A stretch of 64,000 bases of DNA, from contig NC_049561.1 in assembly GCF_013368755.1 (NCBI RefSeq), forward strand, positions 4,216,001 to 4,280,000. The letters are read 5' to 3'. Of the stretch, positions 46,731 through 58,017 are shown piece by piece. The translations under genes were made by a program, and so were the position numbers. This stretch comes from Talaromyces rugulosus (taxonomy: Eukaryota > Ascomycota > Eurotiomycetes > Eurotiales > Trichocomaceae). The notes beneath the pieces are model-generated. The model was not told the DNA's origin and did not search any database. It worked only from the letters and a program-made list of their open reading frames with translations. Each line of letters opens with the position of its first letter. Positions within the stretch are counted from its first letter, which is position 1.

Positions 46731-48077
46731 ATGAAGCATATCTATGCCTCGTTCTTATTTTTCCTCTCTGTCGCAGCGACAAGTCGTTTGACCGCCCCGT
46801 CGGGCGCCATTATCGTTGCAAAATCAGGAGGAGACTATGAAACTGTATCCATCCCAACTTGTTTACAATTGTCTTGACGGTTTTCTCATGATTCAACACA
46901 GATAAGTGATGCAGTTGACTCACTCAGCACGACAACTACCTCGGATCAAACTATTTTCATCGAAGAGGGCACGTACAACGAGCAAGTCTACATTCCTAGT
47001 TTGGGCGGAAATCTCATCATTTACGGACAGACTGAGGAGTAAGCATCGCATCGAGAAAATCACTAGTCAAGTTTTTGTTTCTAAGTGGATTCCCAGCACG
47101 AGCGACTACTCAGCGAATCTCGTCACGATCGCGAATGACATAGGCCTCTCCAGCGTCGACAATGACGATGAAACTGGTATGCAAATCAAGAATGATTTTA
47201 CCTCGTATTAAATTTCACAGGCTAATCTATGTAGCAACCTTGCGAAATTACGCGGAGAATTCCAAGGTCTACAACATTAATGTCGCCAATACCTACGGAG
47301 AAGGAGAGCAGGCTCTAGCGTTGAGTGCCTATGCGAACAACCAGGGATACTACGCTTGCCAGTTTACAGGTTACCAAGGTTAGTCGTTTTACCTTATAAT
47401 CTGCCGGACTTTGTCCGGTTAAAACTGTCCCAGATACCGTTCTCGCCGAAACAGGCAACCAAGTTTACGCCAAATGCCTCATCGAGGGTGCAGTGTGAGT
47501 TGGTTCATTTTCACAACATTTGAAAACTCCTTCTGTGGTAAATTAACTGGTCACCAGTGACTTTATATTCGGCCAGCATGCTACTGCCTGGTTTGACCAA
47601 TGCGATATCCGTGTCCTTAGTGCTAGTCTGGGGACTATCACTGCCAACGGGCGTTCGTCTAGCTCTGATGCGTCTTTCTATGTCATCAATGAATCGACAA
47701 TAGCTGCTGCAGATGACAATTCTGTATCTGCTGGCGCCTATTATCTAGGTACTCCTATGTCTATAAACACAATAACAAAATGGTAAAGCCCAGAAACTAA
47801 TTTTTTCTTCAAAATAGGTCGCCCATGGAGCGAATATGCTCGCGTTGTTTTTCAATACACGTCCATGACCGACGTGATAAACAGCGCGGGCTGGGAAGAA
47901 TGGTCATCGAGTGATCCACGAACCTCAGACGTGTATCTTGGCGAGTACGACAACAGTGGCGATGGTGCTTCTGGAACGCGTGCTAGTTTTGCGACAGAGC
48001 TTACTTCGCCAGTTGAGATCTCTTCGATATTGGGAAGCGATTACACAGACTGGGTTGATACAGAATATGTCTCTTGA
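46731..48077 (+). CDS. Secreted pectin methylesterase (carbohydrate esterase family 8), seven exons
   Basis: Exons 46731-46844, 46902-47038, 47097-47176, 47235-47378, 47434-47494, 47558-47748 and 47818-48077 join in frame to 328 residues. Seen: signal peptide MKHIYASFLFFLSVAATS, then the beta-helix with GNLIIYGQTEDTSDYSAN, TLRNYAENSKVYNINVANTYGEG, and the active site: QFTGYQDTVLA (Gln and Asp), DFIFGQHATAWF (Asp) and GRPWSEYARVVF (Arg, Trp). It hydrolyses methyl esters of homogalacturonan, releasing methanol and pectate outside the cell. All six introns are 55-69 bases. With the family 2 hydrolase at 9.3 kb it points to a plant-associated or saprotrophic life. Confidence 0.95.
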
Positions 48078-48436
48078 TTAGATATGCCAGCCCTATTCTT
48101 ACCCCCATTGTATGCCTAACGGATCTTCAATGCTGGTATAAGAAACAAACCCAGAATGGGAAAAAGTGACAACATTGAAAAGATCACAATTTATCTTCTA
48201 GCCCATCACCAAATCACTATTTGTCATTAAGGACCCCAGCATGGCAGGCGATGTACCTTTAACTAACATACCATTTACCTAAACGTACGAGAATTTAAAT
48301 ATATCAAAACTCCTCGAAGCCAAATACACAGCATATCGGCCGTTTCGCCACACGACAACATTCACCAGTTGCAATCGAAGGAAAGAAAGAAAAAGGAAGA
48401 AAGCGTAAACAGTACACCTGAAAACCATATTCACGG
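48078..48436. other. Intergenic region between convergent genes
   Basis: 3' flanks of the pectin methylesterase and the SDR, with a purine-rich GAAAGAAAG run near 48380. I see no gene. Confidence 0.5.
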
Positions 48437-49442
48437 TCAACTCCATTTGTCCTGGATCACATAAGGCTCAAGTTCTGTCTCCGTCCATTCCCATAGCTTC
48501 CGTCCCAAGTCCTGATCCTTCGCCCATCGTTGAACATCTTGCCGATTGCCCACCGGCTCATAGTACGACCCATTCTTTATGTTGACTTTGTCCGTAGTCG
48601 CGGCCCAGAGCGCGTTCTTGGCTCCTTCTTCGGGGGTGATCGTCTTACCAAGGGTCGTAACTCTGAGAAACATTCTGTCGGGTAATGATTGACCGGTCAT
48701 AAGTTCTGTTTCAACAATACCAGGATGAACGGACACGGAAGTTATCTGCGGATATCTTTCCGCGAGTTGTGCAGCGTAAAGGACGTTGGCAAGTTTGCTT
48801 TGACCGTAAAGTTGGTATCGAGCTAGCCACAAGTTGTCTTGTTTCGTACGAAGCTGGTCAAATAAAATTCCACCAGATGGATGCATCATGTAACCCTGTG
48901 AGGTGAATACAACAAAGCGCACGTCACTTCCCGGCTGTTTGGCAGTATGCAGCAAGACAGGCAAAACCGACTTGACCAGCAGTGCATGGCCAAGGTGATT
49001 CGTTCCGAATTGAATTTCGTACCCATCTTCTGACAAGCTTGGAGGTACGGTCATTACTCCAGCACTGCATATCACAATATCTAAACGAGACGCTTGGCTG
49101 CGAAATTCTTCTGCTGCCTTTCGAACCGTAGCGAGTGATGACAAGTCACATTGCAGAAGGGTGATTTTTGCTCCCGGAGCATGAGATTTGATATCTTCGA
49201 CTGCTGCTTGAGACCGTTTAAGGTTGCGTACGGTCATAAATATCTGTTGGGGATTTTTCTTCGCAATTGCCAGCACGACTTCTTTTCCCAGTCCTCGGTT
49301 GCCTAAGGTGGTAGTGAGCACGAGTGTCTCCAGACCAATGACATGACAGGAGAAACAAACCGCCAGTTACGAGTACGACCTTGCCTGAGAGATCAGGTAC
49401 GTCTTTCTCTGTGAACCATCTGACCTGCTCCCTTGGACCCAT
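48437..49442 (-). CDS. Short-chain dehydrogenase/reductase (WW-oxidoreductase-like), two exons
   Basis: Exons 49361-49442 and 48437-49302 join in frame to 315 residues starting MGPREQVRWFTEKDVPDLSGKV. Seen: the cofactor motif TGGNRGLGKE completed across the intron, CDLSSLATVRKA (Asp-Leu after strand 3), a CSAGV variant of NNAG, the NHLGHALL helix start, the catalytic YGQSK and SVHPGIVETEL. The C-terminal part ENGSYYEPVG-like segment (KNGSYYEPVG) is common in fungal retinol-dehydrogenase-like SDRs. It is probably an NADP-dependent alcohol/ketone oxidoreductase; substrate unknown. It has the same general family as the partial gene at the left edge, but the sequences differ strongly. Confidence 0.92.
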
Positions 49443-51324
49443 ATTTACCAATCCCAAGCTGATTCGATTTCGGCCGAGTAATCAATCACTTGCAATAGTT
49501 TGGGCTATAAACAGACATTTGGACGGGGGAGTTGAGCCAGCTTTTTATAGAGAACTCTCTCCTAAATTAGGTCAAACCAGATAATCATCTCCCATCCCTC
49601 AGAAGGGAGAGTAAATTCCCAAAACGGCAATAGATGCCATGTTGGCCCCACCGATGGCCCAGTTAAGCCAATGGTAAAACGAGAATTGCGACCCAGCCAA
49701 TAGCAAGCACGAACAGCGCTGTCAATTGTCAGTGGGTCTAGTCGCAAAACAAGCGTCATGGTTGGCCGCTGGGTGGAAGACGGATCTTGCTTTCGCCATG
49801 TTGCGTCGGACTTGAACATTATTATGTTGGAAGCCAATGGCCAGGCATTGTTTGCGAGGTCTTTGTAATCACAATCTGACAAACCCATTTGCATCGTGTT
49901 CTATCGAAGGAACCATAGTCCACGTTCTCTCGACTCGCGTGGCCACTGTCGTATCACAAGCGCCAACTCGCTCTCCAACACCTCAAGTGTCGTTGCAATA
50001 ATCCTGATTCGACACTTTTTCCTAGGCAATATCTGAATTCAAAACTGGGATGCTTGTCAAAAGGTCTTTGTATTTGGAGGATTAGACGTCTCCAACTTGG
50101 TCCGCAACATCGAAACGCAGACTACTGGTGAAGTTGGAGTACAGAGCGTATGCAGTTCGGGGCTCGCAAGTCGTCTCGCTGGGGCACTTTGATTACCCAT
50201 GGGCCCCGTTGAGGAGATCGCCAGCTGCAATACGAAGACTCGACTAGATGGGCTCGTGACTCTGACCCAATCACCGACATTCTGGTCTGGTTAATGCCAA
50301 TCCCGGTGGTGAGTTCGCTATTCAGCAATTGGCTGTGTTTGAATTGTTGCTGATTTTTGTTGTGCAGGTATAGCAGATGCGCATGCCAATCACCCAGAAG
50401 CTTGGTGTCATTGCCATTCTGATTCACGCCGCTGTGTAAGACGATTGACCCAAGATATATTTATAAAAAAATACGGTGTTTACGAAACACCAGATCTCTA
50501 GCAGCAGCAATTAACCGCCTTAGTGTGCAGTGGATTTCAAATGGCGGCTAAGCTGCTCCAGATGTCATACCGATGTTGACCGTAAGCCTGCAAATTCGAT
50601 CACCAAAAAGTGAACGTTCAAGCTAATACTTGGGGCAACGTTAACTATTCTCTTGTATTGGAGTATGATCGAGACTGGTCTCGTATTGATCGCGTCTTGT
50701 CTGCCGACACTGCGGCTTGTGTCCTTCCAAGCACACCTGTTATGCGCAATCAGCAAGGGATTTGCTGGACTGATGTCGAAATATTGGTCCTCTTCTAGTC
50801 GCAGGGCGCAGGAAAGCTCACAATCAAACAGTACCAGCATGGGCAGCAGTCGCACACGAAGTTCGTTGCGCGTGCCAACAAACATCTTAATGACTAAATC
50901 CAGTCGTCCATCTCAAGACATAGAATTCCGCTAGTCGAAATACAGTATATTAAGCGCATCAATATGTAGTAATTACTATTGTCACCACGATATCTGGGTT
51001 CTGTAACGCGATGCGATGTTGAAATGCAGGAGGTTGTCTTCATAAGCCTATTAGTCCTATCAGCAACACTTCACCAATTGGCCCGGAGGGCAGGACAGGG
51101 ATCTCGACACAGCTGGGATAAATCCCTGCCAGTGAGTGATGACAAATACTCGCTAGCACTCAAGTACTACCTACATGTGTCCTACATGTAGTCTCTATTG
51201 CGGCGTATTCTCCTCCATTAATACATGCTCTCATGCGGTGAGGTTCTGTTATATATAGTAGTGCTACTATATAAACCAACTAGTTGCAGCTATACGTGTG
51301 TCAACTGGTAATTTCTGAGAATCC
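49443..51324. other. Intergenic region
   Basis: 1.9 kb with no supported gene. Frames at 49562-49894 and 50122-50885 show no motifs and overlap each other on both strands. It may hold decayed sequence. Confidence 0.45.
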
Positions 51325-52176
51325 ATGGCGCAATATTCTACTCCAGTTAGTTTCAAGCTGGCCGATGGCCATGGCTACGTCCTCGACAAGAGCCATCTGG
51401 AGGCGTGCCGGCTAAACCTGCAACACATGCTATTTCGGAATGTTTTCCAATTCAGCATCCATCCAGGCGTCAAGCTTCCTGCCAGTAACCCGATTATCGT
51501 CGATGTTGCAGCTGGAACATGTCTCTGGATACTTGACGTTGCGCGTGAAATCCCTACCGCACAGCTAGACGGGGCCGAAGTTGACTTTACCAAAGCACCG
51601 CACGCTTCGTGGCTGCCGCAAAATGTCACATTACAATCGTGGGACATTTTTGAGGATCCACCGCCGAGTTTCATTGGAAAATACGACTTCGTTCATGTGC
51701 GGCTTCTCGTGTTGGTCCTGTCTGGGCTCGATGCCAAACCCGTTCTTCGCCGCTTGCTGCAGCTTCTCAAGCCTGGCGGCACGCTGCAATGGGATGATCT
51801 AGATTGCATGAATATGCACGTCAAAAAGGTCGACCCGTCCGTGTTAGCGCCAGCTCTCGACGAGATTTGTACTTTGTCTTACTCCTCCGGCCGCCATGAC
51901 TGGCTCCTCAGCCTTCCGGAGATGTTGGAGGCGGAGGGGTTTCAGCATGCACAGCTGCATCATTACAGCGAGGGGCCAGCTATGACGCGGGCCTTCAACG
52001 ACCTACATATGCTTACCATGGACGAATTTGCCGGCTCGCTGATGCGCCTTGGTAAGACGGAAGCGGCAGAAAATCTGTATAGGCTCATTAGGGAAGTCTA
52101 TCAAGAAAGTGTGGGCGGCGCTGCGCTCTGTATCCCTCGGATTGTAGTCGTGGCGCGACGCGGAACAATGCATTAG
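51325..52176 (+). CDS. Class I SAM-dependent methyltransferase
   Basis: A single exon of 283 residues. Seen: motif I IIVDVAAGTCLW (residues about 57-68, a relaxed form of DxGxGxG), an acidic residue at the end of strand 2 (QLDGAEVD), DFVHVRLLVLVL (motif II region) and LLKPGGTLQWDD (motif III). This is the UbiE/LaeA-like fold frequent in fungal secondary metabolism, where it methylates small O, N or S acceptors; the N-terminal LNLQHMLFRNVFQFSIHP is also shared by that group. Acceptor is unknown. Neighbours are a broken RidA gene, an NmrA-like protein and an AflR-like regulator, so a small remnant cluster is possible. Confidence 0.88.
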   Translation: MAQYSTPVSFKLADGHGYVLDKSHLEACRLNLQHMLFRNVFQFSIHPGVKLPASNPIIVDVAAGTCLWILDVAREIPTAQLDGAEVDFTKAPHASWLPQNVTLQSWDIFEDPPPSFIGKYDFVHVRLLVLVLSGLDAKPVLRRLLQLLKPGGTLQWDDLDCMNMHVKKVDPSVLAPALDEICTLSYSSGRHDWLLSLPEMLEAEGFQHAQLHHYSEGPAMTRAFNDLHMLTMDEFAGSLMRLGKTEAAENLYRLIREVYQESVGGAALCIPRIVVVARRGTMH

Positions 52177-52676
52177 CCTCTTTAATACTCAATAATCAAG
52201 TTTTCCATGTTAGCTTGACTACTGCAATAATTAATAATGATTCGCCGGCGCTGAACAGGCGGAGGAGAGTTGAGTAGTGTGCCCTCGTAGTTTGCCGATA
52301 CTAAAAGCTCGCATGTGGTCGGTGTCTTCGCTACTTGCTTAGACTACATTGAACTACATAACTATCACCCGCTAATACTTTAAGACACAGTTGGTAAGCA
52401 CCAGGGTGCCGCTTATCCGGACAGACAAAGAAACATGTTGGAGATAGTTCCGTGTTAGTGCGCAGTTGGCAGGGGTAAATATACCAGTTTCTGTTCCCAA
52501 ACAAAGAAAATATTGCTCCGGTTTCCCGTTAAGCAATTGGTTCAACAACCTCCCTATTAGCTTCTATTCAACTGACGTGCCTTTGAATTAAGAATTCGAA
52601 GTCATTGCTGGGATCATACATTCATTCTAGTGTTTCTCCTAGATATTAACCCTCGTGACTGAGTTTGGAATAAGCC
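52177..52676. other. Intergenic region
   Basis: AT-rich non-coding DNA. No gene is seen. Confidence 0.5.
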
Positions 52677-53234
52677 ATGACGTCGCAGAAATACTACTCT
52701 CGACCGGGGCGAGGCCAGAATTTTCAAGAAAAATATGGCTTCAGCGAGGCCGTTATCATTGATCAGAGGATGGAACTAGCTGGGCAAAGTAAAAAGCCCC
52801 TCTTAACTTGAGTTAAAAGACTCTATTATGCCTTCAATAACGTCCCACTTTTCCGGGTGTTGATATATACTAACCAAGTGAAATTAAATAAATAGCTAGC
52901 ATGAGCCCCGACACAATGAAAGTGCCTCCTACCCTCAAAGAAGAAGTCGCCCAAGCGTTCACCAACATCAACGAAGTGATTATCTACGCTCTAGAAAAGG
53001 CTAGTCATCCTGCCGTCGCAGAAAACAACAAAAACGGGCTGGGATAGGATCATAAAGTTGCGAACATACCACGTTAATCTGCCGCAGACTTGCGATCAGG
53101 TTATTGAATTGATGGTGCAACATGTTAAGGAGTGGTGTCCGAATCATACGCCTACTTGGACCATGTTGGGCGTGCATTCGTTGCCGTTTTCCGAGCAGAA
53201 TTTGGAGATTGAGGTGGATGTGTATCTGGGGTAG
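52677..53234 (+). pseudogene. RidA/YjgF-family gene with a one-base frameshift
   Basis: Exon 1 (52677-52788) codes for MTSQKYYSRPGRG...YGFSEAVIIDQRMELAGQ, the usual opening of fungal RidA-like proteins. An intron (GTAAAA...AATAG) leads to exon 2 from 52896 with PPTLKEEVAQAFTNINEVI. Near 53036 the frame runs into TAG at 53045, but the next frame continues at once with GWDRIIKLRTYHVNLPQTC, MVQHVKEWCPNHTPTW and a C-terminus NLEIEVDVYLG ending at 53234. So one extra base in the run AAAAACGGG breaks the gene; it may be a real pseudogene or a sequencing error. RidA proteins hydrolyse reactive enamine/imine intermediates; fungal secondary-metabolite clusters often contain relatives. Confidence 0.85.
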
Positions 53235-53931
53235 ACAGAGCTGGTGTGGCGATTATGCTTTTATCACAACTGACAAGACAAGAATATACCACAATTCTAA
53301 TCTTTGAATATGTCAATACTTGTAGCATAGACTTAATACCCGAGATGTCTTTTGAAGCCTTGGATAATCATTCAATACTGGTAATCTGAGTAATCTTAAA
53401 CTCGACGGAGAATATGGAGAATGTTACAATTCTAGTTCGAACTTTTTTCATTTTAAATTTGACTTAATGAGAAGTATGTGTACCCCCAATATAACTAATT
53501 GGTAGTGGTATTCAAAAGTTCGGCCGAAGATACTGGGCGGACAATCGGCCTTGGTCGGAGGTAAGGGTCGGACTCGGCCAATGACTCCGAATACAGAAGG
53601 TCAAATCTATGCGCCTTTCCCCTTTTAGCAGTTGAACCCGCTAACCCGTTTTTCGAGCATAGATCATCTCGACGATTATACATTTGTCATTATTCGGAGC
53701 TATCAGTAGTTTTGATGATTTCAAGCAGTTGAATAGCCCGAACGAAAAAAAAAAAAAAGGCGATCATTCTACATAAATAGCCATAGATTCTAGACATTCA
53801 AATAGACAGTTAGGCCACAACGTTATTATCTTGCGCCAACATTGAATTGATCGTGCTTCACATTGATAAAGTTGAATTATATTCAAGTAATACTCCCCCG
53901 TGATCCAAAATTCTACTCTCACATCAACAAC
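53235..53931. other. Intergenic region
   Basis: Contains a GC-rich stretch with repeated TCGGA/CGGCC words near 53520-53600, and otherwise AT-rich DNA. No gene is seen. Confidence 0.5.
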
Positions 53932-54647
53932 ATGCATGTATTCATTGCGGGGGGCAGTGGCCAAACGGGCAGTCTAGTTATTGAAAATCTGATCGAACAA
54001 GGTATGTCGCTTGTTAGACATCGCGAATAGCAACATATGTCGCTAATTATGGGGGGGGGAAAATAGGTTATACTGTTACGGCATTGGTCCGTAACCCATC
54101 GGCTGTTTCAAGCAAAGTTGGCCTAGACCTTGTCCAGGGGACACCAGTCAACAAAGCCGATATCGAGAAATCCTTTGCGCGCCGCCTACCAGATGCCGTG
54201 ATTGTGACACTCACACCCGCCAAAGAAACGTTTGAAAACGGATCCTCATTTATCGCACATGTAACACGAAACACCGTGCAGGTAATGGAGCAGTTTGGTA
54301 CAAGCAAGATCATTTATTTGTGCGCATTTGGGGTTGGGGAGTCGTATGCCAACCTCAACTTCATGATGAAGGGTGCCGTGTGTGCCACTCCGCTAGGGAA
54401 GAAGTTTGCTGATCACAAAGAGGCCGAGGAAGTTATTAAGAAAGCAAGTGGAGTTCAATCTGTGATTGTGAAACCAGCAATGCTGAAGAATGGGGAACCT
54501 AAGCAAATTGAATATCTCGGCGAAGCTGGGGAGGAGGCTAGCTTTATGCCAAGTATCACCAGGGCAAGTGTGGCCAAATTCATGGTTGCGGCTCTAAGTA
54601 GCGAGGAGTGGGATGGAAAGACGCCGGTTATTGCGAATGTACAATAG
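53932..54647 (+). CDS. NmrA-like/atypical SDR NAD(P)-binding protein, two exons
   Basis: Exons 53932-54001 and 54067-54647 join in frame to 216 residues. The N-terminus MHVFIAGGSGQTGSLVIENL is a Rossmann glycine motif (GGSGQTG), and the first strand-helix unit is completed across the intron by GYTVTALVRNPS. Later strands read AVIVTLTP, IIYLCAFGVGESY and VIVKPAMLKNGE. It has the fold of atypical, NmrA-type SDRs, which often lack a catalytic tyrosine and act as redox sensors or NAD(P)H-dependent reductases of quinones or flavin-like substrates. No clear YxxxK is visible; a lysine in GKKFADHKEAE may replace it. It lies about 2.2 kb before the AflR-like regulator in convergent orientation. Confidence 0.88.
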
Positions 54648-55557
54648 AATATCTGTAAAAATTTCTCTTTTTTTTTACCCTGTCTTTGTGTGTTTACCTT
54701 TACATCATTCAAAGTAACAAAGACTGAAACCCTTGGACGTTACAGCCGAGAGAGTGTGGAGAGTGTACTTACAGGTAGTAAATGACAAATTTCCAGGATT
54801 GCTGAAACCATATTAATTAATATCCTTGAACAATATAACTATGTAGCCTGGAATTCGCCTGACGGTAGCTCGAAAAGTGTCGATTTCACAGTAAAACAAT
54901 CCCACATAATTTCACCACACTAATGTCAGTATGGTCTTTCGACTCAGATAATGAATAGTACAGAAAATAGAACTCTTTAGTAACGTGTGGTTGAACTATA
55001 TAAGCCAACGTATTCCGCTTCTACCATTTTAGGGAATTGCATGATCCCCATTCCCAGTGCTACCGTTCTTCCGACGGCAGTGCCCCCGTGGTAGCTCGGG
55101 TTGCAGTACGGGTTGACATGTTTGATTGATCTACCCAGCCCTAGTGACAAGGTATGTAAAGTGATGGTACGTTTGTACGAGGAGATTCAATTTTCAGATA
55201 ACCGTGTCGGTTGTCAAAAATGTTTGTTTCAATGTTTTGTAGCAGTCTTCAGCCACCGCTTCAGCTTGGACTACGTAATATCAATTCGATAACGCAGTCA
55301 TACTATGGTTACATGTTGAATTATGTATCTTGCACGTTTCACGTTGAGGTCAATACTCACGCGGAAAAAAAAAGAATCAAAAAAGTAAAAAAATGCCATA
55401 CCCAGTCATTAGTCGTTGAGAGCGTAAATAAACCGCGGAACCCTTCACCTCGCTATGCTTTGTTGAAAATTCACCCACACCAAAAAAAAAACGCACGAAA
55501 AAGAAACCCCAGAGGCCAGCTCAAGGATACCAAACACTAAGTCTTTAAATAAGACGG
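54648..55557. other. Intergenic region between convergent genes
   Basis: 3' flanks of the NmrA-like gene and the AflR-like regulator, with A-rich runs near 55365-55500. No gene is seen. Confidence 0.5.
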
Positions 55558-56847
55558 TTATGGAGACAGCTTCGACTGCAGTTCATCGATGGTGCACTGC
55601 AGGCGATTCTGCACAAATGTGCCCATGGTCGAAAAAACTTGCATCGAGCTGACGGCAGGTTTGGTATCAGAGGGCGACGGGTAGCTTCCTGAAAGAGCGT
55701 AGGTGTCAAGGAACTGTTGAATCGGCTTGGACATCATTCGCAGACGGCTCAAAACGAGCTGGATCTTCATCAAGCCACAAGACTCGTCATCCAACTCGTA
55801 GCCGCCGACGGAGATGGGCCGGTGCACGATTTCTTCGGCGACGTGGTTGAAAAGCGTCGTATTGCTGGTGGCACTATCAAGCAAACTGACGTCGTTGAAG
55901 TCGACAGCTGCTTGGTACCAGGCCAGCGTTTTAGAAAAGATAGTAGCAAGGAGCATGGGAAAGGACGAGTCCTTGGGGCAGCTACACGCGAGCATGGTGG
56001 ACACGTTCTTCATCGCTTCGCTGTTGGCTTTGAGGACCTGGTCCATGGTCGGACGCGGCTGGCCTTGGGTGGTTTTCTGCACTGTTGAGGGCAGACTCAA
56101 GGCGACCAGCGACTCGAGAGCAAGTTGGGTGCAATCGTGTGGTTTGGTCTGGGGTACCATCAGCATGGCTGGGCTGAGCCCATCGGGCGGAGTGCTGGGA
56201 TTTGTGGTTGTCGCTGAAGTCACACCGGTTGAAGGCGCTGACGAGAACATTCCGGCGTCGAACGAGGGCGCATTGTAACTGCTGGGCGAGAGATAGACGT
56301 TTTCCGGGTCGTCTTTGATCAGGACATTCGGTCCGGAGGACGCAGGCGACTGCGATTGCGACGACGTGGAGGCGGCGAGAAACGAATCATCGGCCTGCTG
56401 GCTGTACGCAGCAGACGAGTCGGCGAAGAGAGGTTGCATTAAGTCGCTGGAACCGTGGCTGCTGCTGCTGGGCTCGCTGCCAGCCAGCACGCTGTCAAAA
56501 CTCCAGTCGGCTGACCAGGGATGGCCCAGATGCCAGTCGCCGGGCCACATGGCGGTCGCATTTTCGGTCTTGATCGCTTCCGGGCTGTTGCTGCTGCTGC
56601 TATTGGGACTTTTATTGTCGTTATTGCGGTTGTTCTCCATCGCCTTCGCCTTGGCCGACTTGCGCGGCTTGCCCATTCGCATCGACCGGCTGTAGTGGCA
56701 CGGCACCCCGATAGTCTTGCATCGCTGGCATTCAGGCTTGTCCTGGCTGCATTTGATCTTGTTCAGCGAACATCGATCGCACGCCGACCGTAACTTGATG
56801 CGCTGAGGAGCTTCGTTGCGGGGAACGGCCGGGACGACGTCGGTCAT
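55558..56847 (-). CDS. AflR-type Zn2Cys6 transcription factor
   Basis: From the ATG at 56847 the frame gives 429 residues without an intron; an open extension upstream to 57102 is not homologous. Seen: Zn2Cys6 cluster at about residues 23-50 (CDRCSLNKIKCSQDKPECQRC, then VPCHYS), a basic region MRMGKPRKSAKAK right after it, a long Ser/Pro-rich acidic middle, and from about residue 245 the AflR domain (PF08493): HDCTQLALESLVALSL, DQVLKANSEAMKNVSTMLACSC, LATIFSKTLAWYQAA and LVLSRLRMMSKPIQQFL. This family controls polyketide clusters such as aflatoxin and sterigmatocystin. No polyketide synthase lies within the window, so its targets may be beyond the edge or elsewhere. Confidence 0.92.
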   Translation of the reverse strand: MTDVVPAVPRNEAPQRIKLRSACDRCSLNKIKCSQDKPECQRCKTIGVPCHYSRSMRMGKPRKSAKAKAMENNRNNDNKSPNSSSSNSPEAIKTENATAMWPGDWHLGHPWSADWSFDSVLAGSEPSSSSHGSSDLMQPLFADSSAAYSQQADDSFLAASTSSQSQSPASSGPNVLIKDDPENVYLSPSSYNAPSFDAGMFSSAPSTGVTSATTTNPSTPPDGLSPAMLMVPQTKPHDCTQLALESLVALSLPSTVQKTTQGQPRPTMDQVLKANSEAMKNVSTMLACSCPKDSSFPMLLATIFSKTLAWYQAAVDFNDVSLLDSATSNTTLFNHVAEEIVHRPISVGGYELDDESCGLMKIQLVLSRLRMMSKPIQQFLDTYALSGSYPSPSDTKPAVSSMQVFSTMGTFVQNRLQCTIDELQSKLSP

Positions 56848-57689
56848 GATCAGGATATCGTACTCGGAGACGCAGCAGCAGAAGGAAATCAAAGCAAAAA
56901 GAATCAAAAAACACACCAAGATCCTCAGTTGGGCAAGGTGTCCAAATATAACACCGCCCTCTTTTTGTTTTCGGACCGTTTTGCTAGAAGCCTCACAGTT
57001 TGCTATTCTCCGACTGAAAACTCCGCCGAGCGAAGCCCTCACCTCACTCTCCCCACTGTTTACAGCCCACTTTTGGCTAGGGCCGGAGCCAGAGAGTGGC
57101 ATGCTGCGCAGTCCAATGACAGCTGCACCACGCGCCGCCTAGAGGCGCTGCTAATGCATACTAAGCTGTATAGTGCTTAGGTCCGGCGCCCACTCGACCC
57201 AATGGGTGCCCGTTAGGTAAGTTTAGCGGAAGCACTTTGCCATTTTCTACTGTAGCGCTTGTCTACTTCACGGCTCTCGCCCATCTGAGGCCAGCACTGA
57301 GGGCATGTGTGAGTCTGTCGTTGACTCGTTGGTGATGGGGGGCCGAACCATTATTACAGACAGTTGAGTTAATCTTTCCAGAAACACTCGGAACCACTTT
57401 ATTGATGTTAAATGAAGAGGCCGAAGCACCAACCGCTCAACAAAGCAAGCCACGAGCAGTTGAGACCGTCCATTAATTATTGTTGTTGTTGTTATTATAT
57501 TAATAAAACGTCAAATAATCTCGGCGCAGCCTATTACACCCCCAACACACCGCTTCATGTGGAGATCACGTCAGATCGTCAGACAGATACATTGAACAGC
57601 TGTAACCCAGAGTAAACCAGCGGCCAATACTAACAACCCCCCAGGATTCCCTCTTAAGCCAGACAGAAACACCCCGGATTACTCGCAGC
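56848..57689. other. Intergenic region with AflR-like promoter
   Basis: Promoter and 5' leader of the AflR-like gene, then non-coding DNA. No gene is seen. Confidence 0.5.
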
Positions 57690-58017
57690 TCCGTGTGCAA
57701 TCGGCCTATTACCAACAGTTCAATCGGGTATAGCCCATCTTATTTTCCGGCTGGAGATCCACGTGGTGGCGGTGAAGAAACATGTGAACACGTATTATTT
57801 GATTGTTTGATTCTGCGAAATGGCTACACCTGGCCATTAGAAGGTTTCAAATACGTGAGTATGCATGTAGCGATTTGTTGTCAGAACGAAAGCTGCCTGT
57901 AGAACTCCCGGCTCCTTTCGGCGACATCTTCGCAATGCCGATGAGATGGCGCCGAATCCTTTCCCGATCAGGCGGCAGGGGTCGTTATTGGATCTTAGAT
58001 TCTGGGCATCCAGAATA
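57690..58017 (+). mobile_element. Possible relic of a non-LTR (LINE-like) retrotransposon 3' end
   Basis: Short frames contain EETCEHVLFDCLILRNG followed by FGDIFAMPMRWRRILSRSGG. The Cys/His pattern C-x2-HVL-x3-C resembles the reduced zinc-knuckle near the end of Tad/I-clade LINE reverse transcriptase proteins, and the second piece resembles the segment that follows. It is only about 100 codons, in two frames, with no polyA tail or target-site duplication seen. Confidence 0.4.

Noticed and set aside
49562..50885. Set of 60-110-codon frames after the SDR
   Set aside because: Frames on both strands overlap each other without motifs; no exon chain could be built.
55717..56695. Long plus-strand frames inside the AflR-like gene
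   Set aside because: They are the complement of a GC-rich, Ser-rich coding region with clear Zn2Cys6 and AflR motifs on the minus strand.
57475..57510. GTT/ATT microsatellite-like run
   Set aside because: Short imperfect simple repeat without any sign of function.
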